Position numbers and translations under genes: made by a program
Part shown: positions 1 through 7,586 of the stretch, in pieces
How positions within the stretch are numbered: the stretch's first letter is position 1
Layout of the letters: every line of letters begins with the position of its first letter
The notes under the pieces: model-generated
What the model was told of the DNA's origin: nothing
What the model saw: only the letters and a program-made list of their open reading frames with translations
Databases searched by the model: none
From: Bog-756 sp035534835
GTDB lineage: Bacteria; Actinomycetota; Acidimicrobiia; Acidimicrobiales; RAAP-2
DNA: 58,306 bases
Assembly: GCA_035534835.1 (NCBI GenBank)
Contig: DATLRE010000005.1
Location: forward strand, 1 to 58,306
Reading direction: 5' to 3'

Positions 1-1
1 C

Positions 2-166
2 ACCGTCGGGCGGCACACCCTGGCCGCCGCCGGGCACGCCTCGCTCGTTGCCGCCCAGGTGGCCGGCACCCAGGCGGCCTTCCGGGTCGGCGCCCTGGGC
101 GCCTTCCTCGGATTCCTCCTGGCGACGGCGTTCGTGCGGACACCGGTGGCACCGGCGACGACCTGA
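2..166 (+). CDS. C-terminal end of a membrane protein, probably an MFS transporter (partial)
   Basis: The frame is open from the window edge and ends at TGA 164-166, giving the last 54 residues of a protein. The visible part is small and hydrophobic, with one predicted membrane helix rich in Gly, Ala, Phe and Leu (about residues 28-46) followed by a short cytosolic tail. That resembles the last helix of a drug-efflux or MFS carrier, but no diagnostic motif lies inside the window, so the family is a guess. The start and most of the gene are upstream of the window. Confidence 0.5.
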   Translation, partial: TVGRHTLAAAGHASLVAAQVAGTQAAFRVGALGAFLGFLLATAFVRTPVAPATT

Positions 167-197
167 CCGTCGTCGGGGGCCGACCGGGTCACTGCTT

Positions 198-308
198 CTA
201 CCCGGCGCCGAGGTACGGGCCGTCGAAGGCGAAGGGCCCCCCGCCGGCCGCCGCCGGCCAGTAGCCCTTGCCGTCGGAGGTGGGCACGATATGGTCGACC
301 GGTGAGAC
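198..308 (-). pseudogene. Relic of a GYWLVAxDGGxFAFG-type repeat protein
   Basis: Read on the minus strand, these 36 codons before a TAG contain DGKGYWPAAAGGGPFAF followed by DGPYLGAG. This closely resembles one unit of the tandem repeat usually written DGKGYWLVAADGGVFAFGDAPFLGS, which occurs in many copies in surface or secreted proteins of Acidimicrobiia and relatives. Only one imperfect unit is present: LV is replaced by PA, and the Gly before Asp is lost. The sequence upstream in the same frame is antisense to another relic, so this is read as the decayed end of a lost gene and not a functional protein. Confidence 0.35.
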
Positions 309-485
309 CAGGGCCGCGCCGACCACCCTTTTGCGAGTGAGCTGAATCCGATCGAGCTGGTTCGAGTCGATACCGAGGCGGCTTCGATTCGCTGGCGCGG
401 GCTCATCGCCACCCACCACTACTTCGGCTAGACCCCGTTCGCCGGAGCACAGCTGCGCTATCTGGTCGAGTCTCCCCATGGGACA
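306..485 (+). pseudogene. Fragment of a DUF4338-like protein, interrupted by a stop
   Basis: In one plus-strand frame the translation contains WRGLIATHHYFG, then an in-frame TAG (429-431), then TPFAGAQLRYLVESPHG. This matches the pattern I recall for DUF4338 proteins (W..LI..HHYLGY.P..GAQLRYLV.S..G), which are often linked to mobile DNA or defence loci. Neither the rest of the domain nor a start codon can be found, so the element is a relic. The internal stop falls where the family usually has a Tyr or Lys. Confidence rests on motif memory only; a profile search of this frame would settle it. Confidence 0.4.
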
Positions 486-1148
486 CGTGAGCTCTCGGGT
501 CCGCCGCGTCAGCGTGGGCGTGCGCACCACGAGACGGTCGAACAGCTCGGGCGAACACTCCGGGCCATCAGTGATACCCATATCGGTCGTGGGGAAACAC
601 AGACAGCTAACGCGCGCATGGACCGGCTTTTGAGCGAACTCGATGAGCTTCGCCACCGGTTCGAGACGAGCGCTGCCAACGACCTGGTTCCCACCGGACG
701 AAAAGAGGAGGATCGGGCCGAGGCGGTGGCGAGGACCGTGACGGAGCGTTCTGCCCATCAACGTCATCGGTTGCGGAACTTGGCCCGGGTGTCAACACCT
801 GGCCGAGGCATCGGGCGCTGAGTGGCCCCTTGACGGCCCCGGGTGACGACGACCGCGTGTCCCTGGCACCATCATTCGGTATTCCTGGTGGCGCGTCAGG
901 GGTTGCGGACGTACCCCTCCGTATCGCTGCCGGATAGCTGGAGCTGGTCGAGACCCAGAGGACGCGCCCAGCGACGAGGAGTCGGCCCGCATCGCAGACT
1001 AGGAGATCGCGGCCGTGCGGGCCGAGAGGCAGGCCGTCGTTCCACCCGAGGGCCGGCGACCCATGGACCGCTGAGAGTGTGAACACAGAGCGCTCCCGAT
1101 GATCTGTGCAGCTCCCCTTGTTTCACCGCCGAATCATCACCCCGCCCC
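486..1148. other. Gene-poor stretch with no supported gene
   Basis: Past the DUF4338-like fragment the same plus frame stays open to a TGA at 819-821, encoding an Arg/Glu-rich, possibly helical sequence that I do not recognise. Between 822 and 1148 all frames are short or low-complexity, and none has a convincing ribosome binding site or family signature. I read the stretch as decayed DNA between the transporter end and the catabolic operon, whose last gene ends at 1149. Confidence 0.4.
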
Positions 1149-2177
1149 TCAGGCCGGACAGCGACCGCGGAAGAAGGCCCCAAAGTCGTCGGGTACGCCA
1201 TCGAGGAGCCTGCTGGCCACCAGCCCTTCGGCTGCCCGGCGCATCTGGGCATCGGTGAGCTTCATGGCCGGCGCCCTGAGCGGCCCCCCGCTGTAGCCCT
1301 GGAGCCACGCCTGGTACTTCCAGAGATAGCGATGGTTGAAGTTGGCCCCAGACGCCTGCGCCCGCAATGCCTCTCGTGCCTGGCGAGCCGGTTGGATCTG
1401 CCAGTAGAGCGCCAGGGCATCCTCGCTCCTGCCCTGGCGCCGGGCCTCCAGGTAAGAAGGGACGATCGAGCCGTAGTACTCGTAGTTGCTCGTGCCGATC
1501 CACGGGGTTCCGAAGAGCTCGTCCCACATCAGGAGGTTGGGCTCAAAGGGGTCGCAGACACGGAGCCCACGGTCAGTGAACCGGGTGAACATCTCGTGGG
1601 CGCCCACGACACCGGGGTGGCCGACCTCGTACTTGAGCGCGACAACATTGGGTTGGTCGGCCAACTCGCTCCACACCGACAGCGGGAAGCCGCTCGGGTC
1701 GAGCCGCTCGAAATTGTAGTGCGGTGCGCAGAACAGCACCACGGCGAGGTCGGTGCGCTCGCAGAGGGCCTGTGTGTACTCGGTGAGATGACCTACGGTC
1801 TGCGGGTAGAAGCTGTTGGGATAGGCGACCAGGAGCCCGTCGACCCCGATGGCCCACGCGTCTCGTGCGCATCCCAGCGTGTCCTCGAGCGAGTCGAACG
1901 AACCGTGCATGACGAAGTACTGGCGCCCCGCCGCCTCGTCGACGGCGATCTCCATGAACTCCCGCATCTCCGCGGCGGTGGTCCCGCATTCTGAGGTGAG
2001 TAGGGCGCCCCAGAACCCCAACTCGATATTGCGTCGCACGTCGTGTCGAATGGCCTGCTCGTTCAGACCTTCGAGGCCGGCGGTGAACGACGGCAAGATC
2101 ACGTTGCAGACGCCGTTGAAATTCTCGAGCGCCCACGCCTTGGCATCGGCCTTGGCAAAACGTTCAGTGGGTGGCAC
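1149..2177 (-). CDS. DapA-fold (dihydrodipicolinate synthase family) lyase, copy 1
   Basis: This 342-residue protein belongs to the Schiff-base class I aldolase family of DapA, N-acetylneuraminate lyase and hydratase-aldolases. The candidate Schiff-base lysine is K182 in VVALKYEVG. Two usual family features are changed: the GTTGE carboxylate-binding loop reads like LLTSE, and the Tyr of the YNxP segment appears to be Phe (VVLFCAP). The start is GTG at 2177, preceded by GGAGAGGAGA; the nearby ATG (2196) is out of frame. It is the last gene of the catabolic run, 14 nt after the ornithine-cyclodeaminase-like gene, and is a divergent paralogue of the protein at 4748-5764. The expected role is carbon-carbon cleavage or hydration of a ring-cleavage product, but the substrate is unknown. 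Confidence 0.85.
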   Translation of the reverse strand: MPPTERFAKADAKAWALENFNGVCNVILPSFTAGLEGLNEQAIRHDVRRNIELGFWGALLTSECGTTAAEMREFMEIAVDEAAGRQYFVMHGSFDSLEDTLGCARDAWAIGVDGLLVAYPNSFYPQTVGHLTEYTQALCERTDLAVVLFCAPHYNFERLDPSGFPLSVWSELADQPNVVALKYEVGHPGVVGAHEMFTRFTDRGLRVCDPFEPNLLMWDELFGTPWIGTSNYEYYGSIVPSYLEARRQGRSEDALALYWQIQPARQAREALRAQASGANFNHRYLWKYQAWLQGYSGGPLRAPAMKLTDAQMRRAAEGLVASRLLDGVPDDFGAFFRGRCPA

Positions 2178-2191
2178 TGATCTCTCCTCTC

Positions 2192-3169
2192 CTATGCATA
2201 TGGTTTGATCGCCGGGAACGCCCCCATGTCCCGCCCGATGGCCCGTTCGACGGCCAGGTTGTACACGCCCACGGCGACGGCGACGTCCTGCATCGCATTG
2301 CCCGCCGACTTGAACAGGGTGATCTGCTCGGCCGACTCCCTGCCCACCGCACCCGCTTCGAGCTCCCACAGCTCGGCCACCGTCCCGAGATCGACGCCAG
2401 CATCCCCGGCGGCACGCCCGTCGCCAGACTGGGAGACCGTCCCTCGATCATCGACGATGACGACGTCACTGCACCTCCACACCTCGTCTTCGACCTCCCG
2501 AGCCTCGGCCCGCACCGAGCTCAGGCCGGTCACGTGCGCGCCGGAGCGGAGCCAGGCCGCCTCGAACACCGGCTCACGGGGTGCCCGGATGGCCACCGCC
2601 GTCGTGAGGCAGGCTTCGGCCACGGCCCGGGCCGACTCGACAGGGGTCACGGTGATCCCGAGTTCGGCCGAGAGGTCCCGGGCGAACTCGTCCCTGCTAG
2701 GTGGTCTGGGGCTGAAGACGACGATCTCGTCGAGCGATCGGAGCGAGGCGTAGGCGGCGGCGAACGCCCGTGCCTGCACGCCCGTCCCGATGATCCCGAC
2801 GGTGCGCTCGGTGTCGCCGGCCAGGAGATGGGTCCCCAGGGCGCTGGTAGCCGCGGTCCGTCGGGTGGTGATCCAATTGGCATCCATCACCGACAACAGC
2901 TCACCCGTCTCGATCCGGTAGAGGTTGATGAGGTAGCGCATCCCGAGCCCAGCGGCGCGGTTCATCGCCTTGAACCCCATGTAACCCGAACCGTTCAGGA
3001 ACGCCTGGCTGATCCGCAACCAATGCCCGCCTTCCTGGACGTCTGTCGTCTGGCGGGGTGGCATCTGCACCTGGCCGCGCGCCTGCTCGCCGAGAGCCCC
3101 CCGGAGCTCGTCGATGGCTCGACCCACATCGAGCACCTGCAGTACGTCCTGTTCGTCGAGCAACAACAT
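2192..3169 (-). CDS. Ornithine cyclodeaminase / mu-crystallin family protein
   Basis: The 325-residue product has the dinucleotide-binding motif VGIIGTGVQARAF near residue 130 and the N-terminal Lys segment GFKAMN typical of the family. Members include ornithine cyclodeaminase, alanine dehydrogenase, ketimine reductases and opine-forming enzymes, all working on amino or imino acids with NAD(P). ATG 3169 is preceded by AGAGAGGA, and its length fits the family (about 320-350). It lies between the aldehyde dehydrogenase (97-nt gap) and DapA copy 1 (14-nt gap). In this setting reduction or deamination of an imine or amino-acid intermediate is more likely than ornithine metabolism, but that is inference. 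Confidence 0.85.
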   Translation of the reverse strand: MLLLDEQDVLQVLDVGRAIDELRGALGEQARGQVQMPPRQTTDVQEGGHWLRISQAFLNGSGYMGFKAMNRAAGLGMRYLINLYRIETGELLSVMDANWITTRRTAATSALGTHLLAGDTERTVGIIGTGVQARAFAAAYASLRSLDEIVVFSPRPPSRDEFARDLSAELGITVTPVESARAVAEACLTTAVAIRAPREPVFEAAWLRSGAHVTGLSSVRAEAREVEDEVWRCSDVVIVDDRGTVSQSGDGRAAGDAGVDLGTVAELWELEAGAVGRESAEQITLFKSAGNAMQDVAVAVGVYNLAVERAIGRDMGAFPAIKPYA

Positions 3170-3266
3170 CAGGTCATCCTCTCTTCGTTCAACGGCATTG
3201 TCTTCTCTTGTCCCGCCGCGGCTCGCATCCGAGCACCAAGGGTGCCGGCGGAGCGGTGACCGGGGG

Positions 3267-4751
3267 TCACCAGTCGACGGCGATGTACTTGGGCTCCAAG
3301 AACTCGAGGAGCCCGTGATGGGCGCCCTCACGCCCGAGACCGCTCTGCTTGGTTCCCCCGAAGGGTGCCGCGGGGTCCGACACCAGCCCCCGATTGACGG
3401 CCACCATCCCTGCGTCGAGCCGTCCGGCCACGCGGAGGCCCCGCTCCAGATTCCCGGTGTAGACGTAGGACACCAGTCCGTACTCGGTGTCGTTGGCCGC
3501 GGCCACTACTTCGTCCTCGTCGTCGAAGGGCATCACCGGTGCCACCGGGCCGAAGATCTCGTCCGCCAGCAGCTCCGCGTCGGCCGGGACGTCACCGATC
3601 ACCGTGGGCTCGAAGAAGTACCCCGGGCCGTCGACGACGTTGCCGCCAACGACGACCGTGGCGCCTCTGGACCGCACGTCGGCAACGAGTGCCGACACCT
3701 TGTCGCGCTGTTTCTTGCTGACCAGGGGGCCCAACTCGACGCCGGCCTCGAGACCGGGCCCCACCCGCAGGCCGGCCATGGCCCGGGCCAGGCGCTCGGT
3801 GAACTCGGCGGCCACAGGGCGCTCGACGTAGAACCGGTTGGCTGCGGTACAGGCCTCGCCGCCGTTGCGCATCTTGGCCACCATGGCGCCCTCGACGGCA
3901 TCGTCCAGATCGGCGTCGGAGAAGACCACGAAGGGGGCGTTCCCGCCGAGTTCCATGGAACAGCTCACGATGCGGTCGGCAGCGGCGCGCAACAAGAGAC
4001 GTCCCACCTGCGTCGAGCCGGTGAAGGACAGCTTGCGCACGGACCTGTGGTGCAAGAGCGCATCCACCACCTCGGCGTTCCGCTCCGTGGTGATCACATT
4101 GACCACCCCGGGCGGAATTCCGGCCTTGGCCATCAGGGCCCCGATGGCGAGGGCGGTCAGTGGCGTCTCGCCCGCCGGCTTGAGCACCGTCGTGCAACCG
4201 GCGGCCAGTGCCGGAGCGAGCTTGCGTGTCGCCATGGCCGCGGGGAAGTTCCAAGGGGTGACCAGCAGGCTGACGCCGATGGGATGGTGTTCGACCAGGA
4301 TCCGCTTGTCCCCCGACGGCGCCCGGACCATCTGGCCGTGTGTCCGGACGGCCTCTTCGGCGAACCAGCGGAAGAATTCGGCCGCGTACCGGACCTCGCC
4401 GACGGCGTCCGGTCGTGCCTTGCCGTTCTCACGGACGATCAGCTCGGCCAGTGCGTCCTCTTGCTGGCGCATCAGCTCGAAGGTGTTCCGCAACAGCTCG
4501 GCGCGCTCGCGGGGTGGGGTGGCGGCCCACGGGCCGGCCGCTTCCGCCGCCGCGTCGCCGGCGGCCAACCCGTCGATAACGGTGCTGTTGGGGACCGAGG
4601 CGATCGCCTCCCCGTCGGACGGGTCACAGACCTCGAAGCGCGACCCGTCCGACGACTCGACCCACTTGCCTCCGACGAACATCTCGCCGGGGAACGAGGC
4701 GAGGAGCTCGTCGGAGGCGGCCGTCGTCACCCCGCGTCGGCCCACGCTCAT
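3267..4751 (-). CDS. NAD(P)-dependent aldehyde dehydrogenase, succinate-semialdehyde dehydrogenase-like
   Basis: This 494-residue enzyme has the complete aldehyde dehydrogenase set: N168 in TPWNFP, K191 in VLKPAGETP, E267 in MELGGNAPF and the nucleophile C301 in GGEACTAANRF. The C-terminal PFGGTKQSGLGREGAHHG pattern resembles GabD-type semialdehyde dehydrogenases. It would oxidise an aldehyde to an acid in the cytosol. The start ATG overlaps the stop of DapA copy 2 in an ATGA, so the two are translationally coupled, which fits a lyase releasing an aldehyde that this enzyme removes. The true aldehyde is not identifiable from sequence. Confidence 0.93.
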   Translation of the reverse strand: MSVGRRGVTTAASDELLASFPGEMFVGGKWVESSDGSRFEVCDPSDGEAIASVPNSTVIDGLAAGDAAAEAAGPWAATPPRERAELLRNTFELMRQQEDALAELIVRENGKARPDAVGEVRYAAEFFRWFAEEAVRTHGQMVRAPSGDKRILVEHHPIGVSLLVTPWNFPAAMATRKLAPALAAGCTTVLKPAGETPLTALAIGALMAKAGIPPGVVNVITTERNAEVVDALLHHRSVRKLSFTGSTQVGRLLLRAAADRIVSCSMELGGNAPFVVFSDADLDDAVEGAMVAKMRNGGEACTAANRFYVERPVAAEFTERLARAMAGLRVGPGLEAGVELGPLVSKKQRDKVSALVADVRSRGATVVVGGNVVDGPGYFFEPTVIGDVPADAELLADEIFGPVAPVMPFDDEDEVVAAANDTEYGLVSYVYTGNLERGLRVAGRLDAGMVAVNRGLVSDPAAPFGGTKQSGLGREGAHHGLLEFLEPKYIAVDW

Positions 4752-5764
4752 GCCGGATTGCGCCCCTCGTAGAAGCCGCTGTCATCGCTGGGCACCGTGA
4801 AGCCCGACGCCTCGACGCCGGCTCGCAACATGCGCATCTGGCCGGGGTTCAGTCTCATCTGTGGCATCCGGAGGAGGCCCCCGTTGAAGCCTTGGAGCCA
4901 CGACAGATACTTCCACCCCACCCGGTGGATGAGGTTGGACCCACCCCAGGTCTGGCTCCATGCACCTTTGGCCTCCCGTGCCGGCTGGTAGCTCCAGTAG
5001 ATCTCCATGGCTTCGTCCCACTTGCCCTCGTGGAGCAGGCGGAACCATGTCGGTACGCGGTTGCCGAAGGACTCGTAACCGCTGGTACCGATCCACTGCA
5101 TGCCGAACCAGTCGACCAGCGCGGGAGCGGTGTGCTCCATCGGGCACTGCACGAGGACCTGGTCACCGCACTTGCGCAGCACGTCGGCCACCCCGGTGAC
5201 GATGCCGGGGGGATTGGCCTCGTACTTGATGGCGGCAGACGTCTCGAATGCGGCCATCTCCACCAGGGCGTCATGGGGAAAGCTGGTCGGTGACAGGGAG
5301 CGGTAGCCCCACGTGACGACCGAGAAGAGGATGAGGGCCAGATCGGTCCTGTCGGCCACGGCGCGGGTCCATTCGACGACGTCGCTCGACGCCTTCGGCA
5401 CGAAGTTGGTGGGGTATGCCAGGAGCCCGGCCTCAAGGCCGAGTCCGCACGCAGCGTCGGCGACTCGCATGGTCTCCTCGGTCGTGGAGAAGCTGAGGTG
5501 CGAGACGAGCTTGAAGCCGTCCGGCGCGGCATCGGCGGCCACTTCCATGAAGTGGATGTACTCGTCCACGGTCGTGCCGCACTCGGACGCCACCAAGGAG
5601 CCCCAGAAGCCCATCTCGGCGGCCAGGCGGACGTCGTGGGCGATGGCCACGTCGTTCAACTTGGAGAAGTCGTTGTTGAACGAGGGCAGGACGACGTTGC
5701 AAGCGCCGCGCCATTCGGCGCGTGATCGCTCCTTGACCTCATTGCGGCGATAGGGAAGTGCCAT
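4748..5764 (-). CDS. DapA-fold (dihydrodipicolinate synthase family) lyase, copy 2
   Basis: The 338-residue protein is a paralogue of the one at 1149-2177; both share FWGxLxxSECGTT, WIGTSxYE and an ending GGxLRxPxM. The presumed Schiff-base lysine is K180 in AAIKYEANPPG. As in copy 1, the GTTGE loop is altered (LVASE) and Phe appears in place of the conserved active-site Tyr (LILFSVV). ATG 5764 has a strong AAGGAGG 5 nt upstream, which rules out the longer open frame. It is coupled by ATGA to the aldehyde dehydrogenase and lies 65 nt after the enamidase-like gene. It probably acts on a different intermediate from copy 1. Confidence 0.85.
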   Translation of the reverse strand: MALPYRRNEVKERSRAEWRGACNVVLPSFNNDFSKLNDVAIAHDVRLAAEMGFWGSLVASECGTTVDEYIHFMEVAADAAPDGFKLVSHLSFSTTEETMRVADAACGLGLEAGLLAYPTNFVPKASSDVVEWTRAVADRTDLALILFSVVTWGYRSLSPTSFPHDALVEMAAFETSAAIKYEANPPGIVTGVADVLRKCGDQVLVQCPMEHTAPALVDWFGMQWIGTSGYESFGNRVPTWFRLLHEGKWDEAMEIYWSYQPAREAKGAWSQTWGGSNLIHRVGWKYLSWLQGFNGGLLRMPQMRLNPGQMRMLRAGVEASGFTVPSDDSGFYEGRNPA

Positions 5765-5829
5765 GGTTTCCTCCTTGGTTGATGGTTGATGGTTCATCGT
5801 CCGGCGACATGCCGGTGAGAGCGAGCGGA

Positions 5830-7020
5830 CTAGTCGTCGAACTCCTCGAGCGGTGGGTCGACGGTCACCTGGCGTGCGGCGGCCGGGGTGTTGCGACTGC
5901 GGAGTGCCCGGATCCGACCGGAGATGACGACGGCGGAGATGCCGGGGATGTCACCGGCCGCCATGGCGGTGAGGGCCGTGCCCCCGACCGATCCCCACGG
6001 GGCGTCCATTATCACCAGGTCGGCGGCGGCCCCGGCAGCCAAGATCCCTCCGGGGATGTCGAAGATCCTGGCGTTGTTGCCGGTGGCCAGACACCACGCC
6101 ACCTCGGGAGCCAGCCCGCCGAGTGAGCACAACTCGGCCAGCGTCTTCAGCACGCCAAGCGGCATGACACCGGTGCCGGTCGGCGTGTCCGAGCCCACCA
6201 CCACCCGCGCCAGGGCCCCGGCATGGGAGGCAACCTCGAGGATCTCGAGCGACGACCGGAGGTTCCCGGCCTGGACGAGCTGGAGAGCGCCGTCGGTGTC
6301 GTGCACCAGCTGCTCGGCCCCGTCCACGGTCAGGGCGGTGGGTCCGCCGTTCACATGCCCGAAGATGTCGGGGCGGAGGACGAGGAGGGTCTCGGCGTCG
6401 ATCGGCAACGACCCGGGCACGCTGGCGCCCCCCGTGTGGCACATCACGCGGATGCCGTGGGCTTGGGCATTCCGGACCTCCGTGGCACCGTCCTTGGGGT
6501 TGAGGTACGCACCGAACCCGAACTTGGCCAACCGCACGCCACCGGCCGCCAGCTGGGCGAAGTCGCCATCGCTCAGCCCCGGCTCGAGGATCACCGTGCC
6601 GGCGTGGACCTGCATGCCGTTGGGTCGGAAGTTGTCGAAGCAGGCCCGGGCGGCGAGGGCCAGTGCCTTGACCGCAGTCACGTCATGCGGCCTCCCCGGG
6701 GCGTGGATCTCCCCCGCCGAGACCACCCGGGTGATCCCGCCGTGGGTATAGCTCTCGAGGAACCCGACCGTGCGTTGGCGAGGTGTGTAGTCGCCGATCA
6801 CGACGTGACAATGGGAGTCGATGAGCCCGGGGGCGACGGTGGCTCCACCGGCATCGACCGTCCGATGGGCCCGGGCGATACGGTCCGACAGATCGGACCG
6901 TCGGCCGATGGCTTCGATCATCCCGTCCGTGCAGATCAGGGTGTCGGCGTCGTCGATCACCGGAGCGGCGATGTCACCCGAGAGAATGGTTCCGGCGTTC
7001 ACGACGGCCAAGGTGGTCAC
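5830..7020 (-). CDS. Enamidase-like amidohydrolase
   Basis: The 396-residue protein is a metal-dependent amidohydrolase with H70/H72 in DSHCHV, HTGG near the middle and SDTPTGTG late in the barrel. The pattern resembles, over most of its length, enamidase (Ena) of Eubacterium barkeri nicotinate fermentation: ILSGDI near the start, GDYTPRQRT after the HxH, HAPGRPHD, GHVNGGPTA, a GTGxxPLG segment, and AAGDIPGIS then SRNTPPA-like residues at the end. Ena opens the ring of 6-oxo-1,4,5,6-tetrahydronicotinate to 2-formylglutarate and ammonia. GTG 7020 overlaps the upstream stop (GTGA). The similarity is from memory of the family; the real substrate may be another cyclic enamide, lactam or imide. 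Confidence 0.8.
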   Translation of the reverse strand: MTTLAVVNAGTILSGDIAAPVIDDADTLICTDGMIEAIGRRSDLSDRIARAHRTVDAGGATVAPGLIDSHCHVVIGDYTPRQRTVGFLESYTHGGITRVVSAGEIHAPGRPHDVTAVKALALAARACFDNFRPNGMQVHAGTVILEPGLSDGDFAQLAAGGVRLAKFGFGAYLNPKDGATEVRNAQAHGIRVMCHTGGASVPGSLPIDAETLLVLRPDIFGHVNGGPTALTVDGAEQLVHDTDGALQLVQAGNLRSSLEILEVASHAGALARVVVGSDTPTGTGVMPLGVLKTLAELCSLGGLAPEVAWCLATGNNARIFDIPGGILAAGAAADLVIMDAPWGSVGGTALTAMAAGDIPGISAVVISGRIRALRSRNTPAAARQVTVDPPLEEFDD

Positions 7021-7586
7021 GACGAGGCACTCCGGGCTTCGTCCGCCGTCATGCCTCCGAGCCGGGCGTGCAACCGGCCGCGGTTGGCCACGGCGGCGAT
7101 CACCACAATCTCGTCGGGGAGGGGGGCGTCGGGGATCCGGACCTCGATGGCGTCGTAGTGGCTTCGGACCCAGAGCTCGTCCTTGAAGGCCAACGGCACG
7201 TCGATGGCCGTTCCGGGACCACCGACCTTCGTCGCCGAGGTGATCCAGGCGGCGCCACCGCCGATGGCGCTTCGGAACGCGTCCCCGAAAGCCGACGTGA
7301 GGCAGGCGTTGGCGTGCTCCTGCTCGCCGGCTGTCCCACAGACAGCGGCCTTGCCGTAGCTCTCCGGAGGACATCCGAGCGCTTCGAGGGCGCGAGCGCC
7401 CAGCTCGCTCCCCAGTGCAGCGGACGGCTCGATCAGGGCCGAGAGATCCTCGACGAATCCCTGGCCGGCCAGAGGGTTGGCGACGACGGCCAGCGCCACC
7501 ACCTTGCGCAGCGGCGTTCGGCCCGGCCGACCGGCAGCCGTGCGTGTCTCGTCCACGACAAGCTGCATCTTACGAACCTCCAGCAC
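7017..7586 (-). CDS. DUF1185 family ('amino acid synthesis') protein
   Basis: This 189-residue protein matches the DUF1185 family: RKVVALAVVANPLAGQ near the start, GKAAVCGTAGEQEHANAC in the middle and DALPD-like residues before EIVVIAAVANRGRLHARLGG. The biochemical role of the family is unknown to me; the database name is not evidence of amino acid synthesis. GTG 7586 is preceded by AAGGAGG and gives a 17-nt overlap with the SDR; an internal ATG at 7568 is the alternative. The stop overlaps the enamidase-like start (GTGA). Tight coupling on both sides suggests that it acts on a neighbouring pathway intermediate. Confidence 0.8.
   Translation of the reverse strand: MLEVRKMQLVVDETRTAAGRPGRTPLRKVVALAVVANPLAGQGFVEDLSALIEPSAALGSELGARALEALGCPPESYGKAAVCGTAGEQEHANACLTSAFGDAFRSAIGGGAAWITSATKVGGPGTAIDVPLAFKDELWVRSHYDAIEVRIPDAPLPDEIVVIAAVANRGRLHARLGGMTADEARSASS

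Noticed and set aside
198..767. A 189-codon minus-strand gene
   Set aside because: Only its last 36 codons resemble a known repeat; the rest is antisense to the DUF4338-like fragment and has no ribosome binding site.
486..821. Open frame with ISDTHIGRGE resembling the start of a calcineurin-like phosphoesterase
   Set aside because: Only the first metal-like motif fits; no second or third motif follows and the frame continues directly from a DUF4338-like relic, so chance is likelier.
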